In this document: one piece after another, positions 1 to 10,601 of the stretch
Position numbering within the stretch: the first letter of the stretch is position 1
Layout: every line of letters begins with the position of its first letter
NCBI GenBank assembly: GCA_950295325.1
Contig: OX485805.1
Location: forward strand, 42,494,758-42,558,757
DNA length: 64,000 nt
From: Polytrichum commune
Lineage: Eukaryota > Streptophyta > Polytrichopsida > Polytrichales > Polytrichaceae
Direction of reading: 5' to 3'
Translations under genes and position numbers: made by a program
The notes under the pieces: generated by a model
The model's input: the letters and a program-made list of their open reading frames with translations, nothing else
Database searches by the model: none
What the model was told of the DNA's origin: nothing

Positions 1-2630
1 TCAGGGCGTTTTCGGAACTTGCAAACAAGGTCGGATTTGCAGTCAAAACCCTGCCCTGAAACAATCCCGGAGTCAACTTCATCCAAAATGCACAGCAGTG
101 GGGCGCATTTGACACTAAACTTAGCTTGGGGGCATTCAGTTTGCAGTTCGGGGTGCCCCTGGTGGCAATGCTCTATAAACATCCAAACCTACACGAACAG
201 AATAGAAGATCAAACTCTCATGCCAAAAAGGTCCATGAATTGCGATGATGGCACCCAAGGAATTACTCTCGATTCCACCATACTCAAACTTGATTCAAAT
301 CGGTGTGTACCCATATTATTATTCTAGTGGAATGCATATGCACTTTGAAAGAAACTCCTAATTTCCACACTGACTAATTAGTCAAACATACATTTACCGA
401 GTTCTGACTTTCAAGGAAGGCCATTGAAGCTTCTTGGCTGATCCTGAAATGAAAAACCGTTGTGCATTGCCATGCTTAGCCACAACCTTCATGGACTGAG
501 CCAAAGAATTCACCATGAACTCCTAATGCCAATGATGTCATTTTCTAGTATATTCTCAAAGATATGAACCCATATGAATCACCCCTCAATGAGCTATATA
601 TGGAGATAGAGATGGTGATGGGCCTTGTGTGTGCATGTATAAGATATGATAAGTATGGTAAGGGTGTGTATCCTTAGCAAGAGGAAACGAAATTCCCAAG
701 TCATCTTGGTACCACCTTCTACAAGTAAAGAGTGTGTTATAAGGGGTTTGTTTCAAATTTTCACTGTGTAAAACCCATATTAGAAGGGTGGAGGGGAAGT
801 CTATATCTAGATGTCCTATTCATGGAGAAGACATTGTGCCATAGATTCCTGGTGAACATCAATGTTCTGTTTCCGCTTGTCAATGGATACCTGCCCTTAA
901 TTAGAAGGACCTCCCCTAAGAGAAGTCGATTGACTTAGTTCTATACACATAGAACCTCTTCAAGGTCATTTTAAATACCTATCTAAACAAATACTTGGAA
1001 CTCTTTGCAAGTTTGCACATCGCAACACCAGACCACGCCACTTGTAAATAACCTCTACGACAATCTAGGTCAACTGTTGAAAAGATTCAAGGCTTCGAGT
1101 GTAAGTCACATCATGTTTGAAGATTGAGTTTATTTCATACTTTAAGTTCACTTTATGTCTAGGTAAGTGTAGTTGAAACCTGTGTATGATGTGTTTGAGC
1201 TGATAACTAAGAATCATGGCTAGATATTGGCCGATGTCACTGAAAAGGAGAATATTTAGCACCTGTAGTAAATTGACATTTCACCAATTATTGTAAGCTC
1301 TAGCTGATGCTTTCCCACGCAAAAACCAGTCATCAATGAGTCACAAAATCGATGTATCAACATTCTATACGTACATGGGACGTTTCTTGATGTTGGTTAT
1401 GCATTTGTCCATGAATCTAATATTGATTTAAAAAATAATTATATCGATTTTTTAATATTGACAATTCGATGAAATTCTTAGTGTACAATCAAGTATGATT
1501 CTTCCATTGGTTAACATAAGATGCATTTTTTTTTAATGTTTTTCACTTGTTAAGTGGAATTTGATGTAGATTTTTCATCCACTGAAAATTTATGGGGTGT
1601 GGTCCCAAACTATCCCCATGTAAACTTAAAGTGGGAGGTTGTGACACTCTCAACCAATGAGAATTCAAGGATTCTCACAAACCATGGCCTAATGGCTTTC
1701 GTGTAAACATGCCCTAAGTTTAAAATCTGTAAGATGTCATATAATAATACAAGTCTCAAATCCCAAAAAAGTCTTGGGGTTACAGCTTTGAGTTCCTCTT
1801 GGTGTAGATCATGTTGCACTTATGATGTAAAATTGAGATAAGAAATTGAGACAGCTGTGGTACTCACAAAATGATATATTTAAGTCTCAAAACATCCCAA
1901 TCGTATATCATGTACATGCCCCATGCCCCAAATCGAACTTTTTGGAATTATGGTGTATACGACTTGTATTGAGATTGAATTCAATACCATGGATCACAGA
2001 AAGAAAAAATAAAATAAAATAAATCTACAAATTTGTATGCAATATTCTACAATTTCATGTATTGAACTGATTGTATGCAGTCACTGTGAGTTGCTTCATG
2101 GATAGTCAATCTCCAACACGCAAAATTGCTGTGCGGGACTACATATATAGCCCTTTCAAACAAGGTGGAATTCATGGCAGATGTGTAGATTTGAAGCCTT
2201 AGAGCACTTGAGTTCAGATTCATCAGGTAGCACCCTATGAGTCTAAGTTTATGGTCAAGGGTTGAAGCGTCTATCATCAGGTTGGCGTCATTTCTCTCTC
2301 TGTGCAAGCATTTCCAGCACTAGGGAGCAACTTTAATTTTCCATGTTGTATCAATTGTCAATTTGATTTGTGTTCAACTCGGCAAACGTGAGAAGTCGCA
2401 CCTTTTGTACTTCTTTGAAAATCAAGTTCGTATTTAGAGTTGGTGAATACGAACCCCATGTGTAGCTTCTGATCAATCCTTTCATACGAAACTACCTAAA
2501 GTCCATTCGATATCAACATACATTTTGTCAGCCTTGCGGCCTTTGTGACAATACATGCACTGAAAGAAAATCTAAGCATTACAATCGTCTGTTGCAACTT
2601 ACAATCCATTCCGAATCATGTTAAGAAACA
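1..2630. other. Intergenic, no gene recognised
   Basis: AT-rich sequence with only short unconserved reading frames on both strands. I see no splice-linked chain of coding exons, no RNA gene and no clear repeat boundary. The last few hundred bases are presumably upstream control DNA of the EXORDIUM-like gene. Confidence 0.5.
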
Positions 2631-2632
2631 TG

Positions 2633-2640
2633 TATAAATA
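2633..2640 (+). promoter_or_regulatory. Probable TATA box of the EXORDIUM-CUB gene
   Basis: TATAAATA lies about 160 bases upstream of the chosen ATG at 2801. With the usual 25-35 base spacing, transcription would start near 2665-2675 and leave a 5' leader of about 130 bases. This is inference from motif and position only. Confidence 0.5.
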
Positions 2641-2800
2641 AAGTCGGTGGCCAACCGCAGGTTTTTGATTGCGGTTTTCGGACACCCTGCATCCAGATTA
2701 ATTAATCTACAGTTTTTTCAGCTCGCAGGTGCAATGAATAAGTTGCAAGGGACATGATTTCTTTTAGTGACGTTCATTGTCGAATTCGTTGTGCAGAACG

Positions 2801-5800
2801 ATGGCACTCTCATCGACAGCAAAGCATTTGACATGTGCATCGACGACTGCATTAATAGTTTTGGTTACTTTCATAGTCTTGGGAGCTGCTTCCACATGCA
2901 CCGGATTAACACTTGATGATTCTCGGGAAACTGTAGTAGTTTCTGAGCATAAAAATTCCACACACCAGGTTCCTGTTAACATTTTGCCTGTTACAGCTCC
3001 TGGACCGATATTGAGTGGAACTCCAGGATTTGATTCTGCTGCCAGATACAGGCCACCCATTATCAACTTCAAATACCAAGGTGGTCTGGTGAGTTCAAAT
3101 TCTCAATCAACAATCTAACATGTTGACACGTCGTTGTTCCCAACTTTTTGGCCACTTTGCGCATGAATAACATTGCCAGGATGGAGAGAGATATGATGCC
3201 AACTGGGGGCTGGCGTGAATGAGAGCTGTCGAATGCCCCTTGGGCGAGCTTGATATATAATATATTTGAATGCGGCACAGGCTATTGGAGCCAACCTACA
3301 GGTCCAGTGCTGTATAAATTGCATGTTGTCAAAGGTGGTCTCTTCTGAGAACGAGAGAATTTTCAGTGTTTCACGGGGATTCTAGGTGTTGACGTGCCCT
3401 GTTGTTTTCTTTGGTTTGCTTGTTTGGTTGTTTTCAAGGCAAAGAGTGTTGAGCCATTAAAATTGTGAGATATTTACGAGCTCTGAGTGAGGTGGATTTA
3501 TTTCATGCATGCATATATGGATTCTACAGGAAATTTTGGTTGCTTGTGGAGGGCGTCAAGAGACTCTGCGATTTTGCCAATGTCAGTGTATATGATGCTC
3601 ATGGTATGTCACATTGTGATGCATTTTTATGGGTGGTGGCAGGTCATGACGAAACCTATCCACATCTACATCGTTTGGTATGGTTCCTGGGCGGCAAACG
3701 AGAAGGGTGTGATCAAAACTGCTCTTTCTTCGCTCACCCCGAACGTGACAATCGACCAGTTTCCGAACCTGAGTAATCTCTGGAAGGTGATGATGAACTA
3801 CTACCAGCAACCAGCCAACCAGACCCGTCAATACGTGGGCAACAACGTAACGGTGGCAAAGGAGGTGGACGACGGATTAACCACAAACAAGACCATCAAC
3901 GCGGGAAACGACCCGTTCTCGATCATCGTCAAACAAATCAACGCGGGCAACTTGCCGATCGATTTGGAGCAAGGCATCTACTTTGTGCTGACGGCCTCCG
4001 ACATCACGTTTTCCGACACCAGCACCGGGTACTGCGGGTACCACAGCAGCGTGTGTGTCCAGGTCGGCAGCTCCCCCGCCAACTGCAGCAGCACGCTGAA
4101 CAATTTGATCTACTCCTTCATCCCAATGCCCGCGTCGCTGTTCCAGGGGTGCAACATTTTCAACGCCGCCCTGCCCGGGACCCCCCCGAACCACGTCGTG
4201 TCGTCGAGCGGCGCCCTCGACACCGCCATCAACGTCATGATGCACGAGCTACTGGAGCTCGTGGCCGACCCGTATCCGGGGTCGATGCCGGCGTGGCTAG
4301 ACGACACGGCCGAGAATAGCGAGATCGCGGACCTCTGCGCCTACAACTTCGTCGCGGATGAGTGGTGGTATTGTGGGCTTCCGGATCTATACCCCGACTT
4401 CAATTCCTCCAGCGGCGATTGTGCATCTATCGGTAGCGCCCCGGCGGCCGGGGATCCCCCGCGCTCGTTGACGGATCCCACAACGGGTGTGATATTCAAT
4501 CAATATGGGGTCCGCGGGTCGCAGTTCATGGTTCAGAAGATCTGGAGTTTGGCCAATAAAGGTTGCGTTTTGCAACCCGAAGGTACGTTTCAAGCGCGCA
4601 ATTCATCTGCACTTGGATGACAATCAAATTCCCCACAATCACTATACTGTTGTGCAGTGATCGGGGAGATTTTTGGGCATAATCGGTTGAGATCCTTCCT
4701 AGTGTTTGCAAGTCCAACCGGTTACATGTTGACATCCTTAGGTTTTTCTATATTAATTTGAGGTATATTCCATGAATTCCTCTAACGTGATCGGTAATTC
4801 TCTGAAGTCTTGAACTTCAACCGGTTCATCTGTAACTAACTGCCGGTTCTCCCGATCATAGCTGTTGTGTGCATTGGTAATGGGTTGAAAGGTAGGGGGG
4901 GGGGGTTTAATAGATAGATAGATAGATAGATAGATTCGCGGCACTTAAAGAAACAAAGGAACTCAACTTTGCTACGAGAGGTTCTGGTCTAAAATGACAT
5001 GTTAAAATTTACTATTTTAAATTATTAGCTCATTTCATATTGAATTGGAAATTTCACTAAGCTTCCACTAAGGTTTCATTGAATTTCACCAAAATTTATT
5101 CATTAAGTTTTGATATGCATAACTTCGACCTTATAACCGGTCAAAGGTAATCTCCGCAATGCCTCTATCCCATGATATGGGATAGAACCAACATGAATAA
5201 ATAGCATCTTCGTCAAAAGGCTACTACACCCTTTCAAGGTGGATTTGAGCCTAGATACTAATAGCTAAGAGACATGGATAGCAACGAAAGTAGAGTGCAA
5301 GGGGTGGCGGGGACAAGTTTAGGAAGAGTAAATAATTGTGATTAAATTTGGTAGAAACTACACGCTTATCCCAATTAGTGAGTGTTACTATTTAGAGTTA
5401 CGAGTGCAATAACGTCTTACTCAAGAGTTCTTTTTTTACTAATGAAAGTTGAACATGTTGTTTAGACATTACAAAACATAATTGACTTTGCTTTGTAAAA
5501 TATTCCTTCCTCATTAAGTAGTTATAGCACCGCGTAACTCCAAAATAGGAACATGCACTAATTGGGATACTCAGTTTAGTTTTAAACACACCAGAGGAAT
5601 GTAGATTAATTGGTGAATTAATTCAAGCTGTATGAGTATGGACAATCCAACTTTGAAGCCCCCCGAGGCATCGAAGGCAGCTACATTAAATATGATATTT
5701 AGTGGCATATGTGTATTTAATGTCATTGTGGTAATTGTTCGAATGACGCTTCTTATGAATGAGTGAACAAATATTGCCTTGGATGATGGATGAGTTCATC

Positions 5801-6996
5801 CGTTGGCCAAAACCCTACCTTCTCTTGTCATCAACTTGTTCATGAGAATATTGTCATGGATAATTGAAAGTCGGATGAGAAATCACTTGGTAAGTGACAA
5901 AAATCACAACATTGTATTCTCGATCCGGCACGTATTTTAATTGGACACTTATATTTGAGTGGTATGTGGTTAGGTGTGGCTCCAACAATAGACACCAAGA
6001 AGACATGCGTCAAAACAAGATTAAACTACATGGTTCAAAAATCTAATAATCATTCTAAACCCAATAGGACTTCAACATAATAAGGGTGGGGGATCTCCAG
6101 TATATAACAATTAAATGAACACAAACATCTTCACATCGACAATGAACAAGATATTCATACGAGCTCAAACAAAATCACGAGGAGAGTAACCACGGCGCCT
6201 CGATTTAGATTCACTAACCATCTCATAATAATCAAGCGTTTCATATCCTAGGAGGAGCAGTCTCGTCGGAAAAAAAAACAATCATTTGAGAATCATCTAC
6301 CTTACCGCCTTGTGTCATAGGTGGCCTCTTCTTACAGCTGGGACGAACCAACCCATACACTAATTCCTTGGAAGCAAGGGTTTAGGCATCCCACAAGGAA
6401 CGAGTACATGAGTCAGTTCGCCCAAATCCTCTTATTATAATGCGCTCACTTATAACAATGAATCGTGCAGCTCAATGTTCAAACACCACAGTGAGGTCCC
6501 GGGACGTTTATAATGGGACCATGCAGAGGGGGTTGTTCTTCAATGGCGTCGGGTTGCAAGCCTATGCACCGGGCCAGGACTGCCGGTGGAGACTCTCGTT
6601 CGGCCGCCAGGTGAAGATCACCTTCACATTTCCCACTGTGGCTCTTGGTTACGATGCTCTCGACTACGTGAACGTGACGCTAACTAGGAGCGGGGCTCTC
6701 ATTAAAAAGGTGACCGGAACCGGGACCAACATCGCGGTAAATGCCACCGGGAGCGATTTTAGCGTGAGATTTGTCACCTATGGAGGCCGAAGCCCGAACC
6801 CCATCTCGGCCGGTTTCATCATGCACTACACCGCCACTGGTGCGCATCTCGTACTTAATATCTTTTATTTGGTTTTCATCGGTCTCGTGTGGCACAATTC
6901 GTTCGTTCATGGGTTGTCTGACTCAATTCTTCTTCTGCAGTTTTCTGGTTCCAATCGCAGTATGCTCACATGTTCGGTACAACACTGTGTGGCTAG
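2801..6996 (+). CDS. EXORDIUM/PHI-1-like secreted protein with C-terminal CUB-type domain
   Basis: Predicted exons are 2801-3088, 3643-4582, 6471-6839 and 6941-6996; phases agree and give 550 residues. The ATG at 2801 has a good context (ACGATGGCA) and opens a hydrophobic signal peptide (about residues 1-33). Residues about 85-408 match EXORDIUM/PHI-1 (phosphate-induced) apoplastic growth proteins: a PIHIYIVWYGSW block after the first junction, a HELLELVADP motif (His297, Glu298) and EIADLC further on. Exon 2 ends in a strong AAG|GTACGT donor, phase 1, and joins in phase to an exon (after GTGCAG) encoding a CUB-like beta-sandwich, about 410-532, with Cys412, Cys447 and Trp449 but no second cysteine pair. 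If intron 2 is not removed, the EXORDIUM part ends at a TGA at 4618-4620. Exons 1-2 are near certain. The CUB junction is inferred from phase and splice motifs and needs transcript support. Confidence 0.75.
4895..4936 (+). repeat. Poly-G run followed by (GATA)n microsatellite
   Basis: A run of G is followed by a short spacer and about six GATA units, inside the predicted 1.9-kb intron between the EXORDIUM and CUB exons. Likely length-variable; no function implied. Confidence 0.85.
5930..6260 (+). repeat. Dispersed repeat, copy 1
   Basis: This stretch resembles sequence at 38340-38520 plus 38760-38910, and at 55480-55640. Shared pieces are an 'AACAAGA(T/C)ATTCAT' stretch followed by 'CATATCCTA(G/C)GAG' about 80-100 bases later. 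It looks like a decayed transposable element family. No coding capacity was recognised and termini are undefined. Confidence 0.45.
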
Positions 6997-7016
6997 TCGT
7001 CATTCTTCCATGATCT

Positions 7017-7104
7017 ATCAATCAATCAATCAACCAGTCAGTCAGTCAGTCAGTCAGTCAATTATCAATCAACCAGTCAGTTAGCCAGTCAATTATCAAT
7101 CAAG
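7017..7104 (+). repeat. CAAT/CAGT tetranucleotide microsatellite
   Basis: Compound tandem array of CAAT and CAGT units interrupted by CAACC, directly after the predicted stop of the EXORDIUM-CUB gene and directly before the MITE at 7108. Probably within the 3' UTR or just downstream. Confidence 0.85.
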
Positions 7105-7107
7105 GTG

Positions 7108-7375
7108 CACTCCTAGAAAACATTGCGAAAAAGAGTTGCGGTCGTTTTCCCTTTGCGGTTCTTTTGACCACCTTGATTTGTAGTCAATAAACGATTGCAT
7201 ATATATTTTTTTTTTTTGGTTTACCGATTGGAATTTGGGGAATTTGGGGGTTTGTAATGTACCGTTGGAGAGGTATTGAAATTTGCAGTCGTTTAGCAAC
7301 TGCAAATCAAGGTGGTCAAAAGAACCGCAATGGGAAAATGACTGCGGTTCTTTTTTGTATAGTTTTCTACTAGTG
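7108..7375. mobile_element. CACTA-type MITE, 268 bp
   Basis: The two ends form a long imperfect inverted repeat of about 75 bases. The left end begins CACTCCTAGAAAAC and the right end, read on the minus strand, begins CACTAGTAGAAAAC. Both continue into a shared block containing TTGCGGTTCTTTTGACCACC. CACTA-like tips and the small non-coding interior mark a non-autonomous CACTA element. Flanking trinucleotides are GTG and GTA, an imperfect target duplication. A related end lies at 34750. Confidence 0.75.
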
Positions 7376-9650
7376 GTATCACTAAGGTACATCACAATGA
7401 CATTGAGAGAAATCCCGTCCATAGCTACCGTTCATGTTAGCTTGGTTCGTCTTGTCCGATTGAAATTTTGTTGTTATACCCTCTATGTGGCAGCGAGAGT
7501 GGTACGTCGCTTTGGAGATATTGGAATGGGTCCGTTCGCTGCAACCATCTTGCCCGATCACCATAATTTTTTTATGGGCATGCTTGTGTTGATTTTAAAA
7601 TTTTGATTGAGATGATTCAATGTATGCATCGGACCTTGATGGATTCTCTCTTGATTTGTTTGCTTGGTGAACACAGCAGCTACTTCTTTGAGCGAACTTC
7701 AAGTAGTGAGGCAGCACCAACACTCACATGGTACACGAATTCATGTGAGCAATGCATGATGTGCACCTCAAATCAACAAGAACAACCTCGAATCACATTC
7801 CACAACATTGCTAAACTCCTCATGGGATCACCCGTATAAGAGGAATCGAATGCCATTGCAACAAAAATAATGGATCGACTCCATATGCAATAAGATTGAA
7901 TCTAGCATATACGAGTGTTTTTGCTTAGCTTAAATAAGTTAGCTTGTTTTGTCCATTCATGCACAAGAGTTAGCATATATGAGTTTTAACAATGTTATGG
8001 TACTCTATATGGACATTCACAAGTAGTCCAACATCTTGTATAATGCCAATGTTAACAGGCGCAACACAACTTATTTTCGAGATATTGGAATTCAAAAAGT
8101 GCAAACATCTGAATATGTCAAGCAAATATCTTTGAATATACTATTCAAGTTCCTTGACTATCACACATGACTTATTTACTAGACCGAGACGCACTTGTGT
8201 GTTGGTGTGTGGGGTCTATCACTTTTAAAAAGCTTGATTACAAGATATTGACTAGTAGTTTCTCATATCTCAAGAAGTGTTCACATCTCAAGAGACATTT
8301 GTAAAGTTTGATCACTTCAACATCACATTATGCTTGAAATTTTACAATAGCATTATACAACATCCGAAACTATGTATAGTATATATGGACTATCCTATTT
8401 ACCTATTAAAATATGTTGTTAGTTCATTAATAGCAGATTGGTTGACATGTTTCATCAGTTTAGCAATTCACCCATTTTGGAAACATGGATTTTGTCAAAG
8501 CAAGTTTGAGTATATGAAAGCATCTCCACCAGCAAACAATATACTCTAAACCCTAAACTCTAAACTAAGGTGCTAATGATCGAGGGGTTCCAGATTGAAC
8601 CATTTTAAAAAACAGGGTATCTTTCTTTCTAATGTCTCCTACTACTGTAGTATACAATGTATGGAGAGAACTGATCGAAGGTAATTCCAATTGAATTTGG
8701 AATTGAAACCACTCAGTTTAGAGAAATAAGATAGGATATTCTCTGTTATTTTAAGGCATAAATGAGACTCCAGATAATCGACTAGCCAAAATTGGTAAGC
8801 TTATCATTGGACTACACTAACTATTTGGTCTAATGTGATCCGCATTATAAATTATCATCCACCTACACTAGTTTAGTTGTCTTGTAATCGTGGGGTAGTT
8901 GCAACTAGAGAGGGTGTCACCTGACACTTGGTGCTACATGACAAGTTATGTAGACTACTCCAATGAACACGACACATCAGTTTAATGCCACACTAAATCG
9001 GATTTTTGGTGTCTTAGTTTCCAAATTGTTCTTATCGGTATTCATTCATTACTTCTTCTTTTTATAATGTTTAGAGGTATGTTGGACTGGTACATACATG
9101 AATGCATGCTATCACAAAACATGTCCAACTGATATCAAAAGTGTAATACTAGTCAAATATTGATATTTGGTGGGTATGTCAATGTGGGAGAATCTTTATA
9201 TACCCAAGTTATTATTTGGGTTAATACCGTTTTAGACTAGATTAAAACTAGGGCGATTGTACCTAAGTACGAAGGTTTCTTGTATGCTATACCTATAGAG
9301 ATGGATGATTTAAAAAACAAGCAGCTAGTCGCAAGAGTGCTTAACCCTTGTATTATCTTATCGCACACATGATCAAAATTTGATTGGATACTTGACTTAG
9401 ACCAAAATTTGGCTCGTTTTTTAGACCACTTAACATCAATAGTCATTTGAAACTGGACTTTGCTTGAAGAGTGGGTTATTGACAACATATGTGACTGATA
9501 TGGTTGGTTGCAAAAATTTGGCCCATTTCATAAACCACCCTTGGGTCTCTTACCACATGACAAAAACAACAAATACCCATACCTTATCTGGCATGAAAAA
9601 GGGTGAAATCCTCATTATTGATAGCCGAATGATATTAAAAAAGACAATAT
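7376..9650. other. Intergenic, no gene recognised
   Basis: AT-rich sequence with short unconserved frames. A brief telomere-like stretch (AAACCCTAAACTCTAAAC) occurs near 8548-8568. No exon chain, RNA gene or clean transposon boundary was found. Confidence 0.45.
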
Positions 9651-9689
9651 GAGTCCAAGTGCACATGGAGGGGATATGATGGAGATGTA

Positions 9690-9866
9690 TTCATTCTTGT
9701 TTTGAGGGGATGTGACGGAAGGAAAGCTTTGTGTGAAGGAAAGTTGGTCGCGGCCATAGATTCTCCCACGGTGTAAGCGATCCTCTTCCGCAAAGATTAC
9801 GCGAACGATTTGTAATTCATTGTTTGAAGGATCCGAGACTCCTCGATCAATCACCTCTAGCTCCAA
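9690..9866 (-). pseudogene. Possible coding fragment, unrecognised
   Basis: A minus-strand frame with coding-like composition (segments such as NELQIVRVIFAEEDRLHRGR), lying downstream of the candidate first exon at 9953-10107. I could not join the two in phase with plausible splice sites because an in-frame stop lies just before the open stretch. It may be a decayed exon or chance. Confidence 0.2.
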
Positions 9867-9952
9867 TTATTTACTATAATGCATCCATTCCGGCCTTCTC
9901 GATTAAATACCTACTTGTGGATGCGAAATCGTAGGGAACTTATGTAACTTAC

Positions 9953-10107
9953 CCAAGCAAATCATCTTCAATTTTGTGTACGTATCTGCTCACAATCTCG
10001 GGCCATACCTCGATCCTCCCATTCACAAATGCTGTCAGATGTTGAAATTTTTGTTTGGCGACTTCAAATGAGGGAATGCTTGAGGATGGAAGCTTTGGAG
10101 AGGTCAT
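9953..10107 (-). CDS. Candidate first exon of an unrecognised minus-strand gene
   Basis: An ATG (10107) opens a frame that ends in a consensus GTAAGT donor after 51 codons plus two bases. The peptide contains SFEVAKQKFQHLTAFVNGRI and looks coding. No acceptor in the right phase was found nearby, so the gene may be a fragment or its next exon may be distant. The DNA just upstream on this strand shares a motif with a dispersed repeat near 39090, so a transposon-derived frame is also possible. Confidence 0.3.
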
Positions 10108-10601
10108 TAGGGTTTCGGAGTATCTGAGAGCAGCTATGCAGGGTATGGATCTAAGGTATGCTGGTGTTATTTGGTTTGTTTTGCTTGTTTTGCATCTTCT
10201 ATTGATCAGATTTACGTCTTCGAATTTGTGGTACATTAGCAGCTCTATGATGAAATATAATCGAAATTGAAATTCGGACCTCTGCTGATTTAGCTATGGT
10301 TATCCGAAGTGCACGTTTGTTGATTCCTTCACGGAATACATAGGTCTTCCCGATTGTGTTCAGTGTCGACTGTGGAGTAATAATAAAATTGGAAGACGTA
10401 GACCAATCTCTTCTAAACATGTGCTTAATGGTGTTTATTCATTATCCTCGCCGGACCACACACCAATCCAATATAGGGGTCCGATGGAGAACAGTAACCG
10501 AATAACACCCGTATACTTCACACCAGTTTTGATTTGGTAAGGTTGTTCTCGGTGTGCTTGATGGAAAACAGGAGCGTGGGATTAGGTTCCTGTCAACTGC
10601 C

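Noticed and set aside
3877-4593. Minus-strand frames opposite the EXORDIUM exon
   Set aside because: Shadows of the GC-rich plus-strand coding exon with no domain of their own.
4621-4764. A short third exon after GTTGTGCAG at about 4657 ending the EXORDIUM gene
   Set aside because: In phase and possible, but the added peptide resembles nothing in the family, whereas the acceptor at 6470 leads to a recognisable CUB-like domain.
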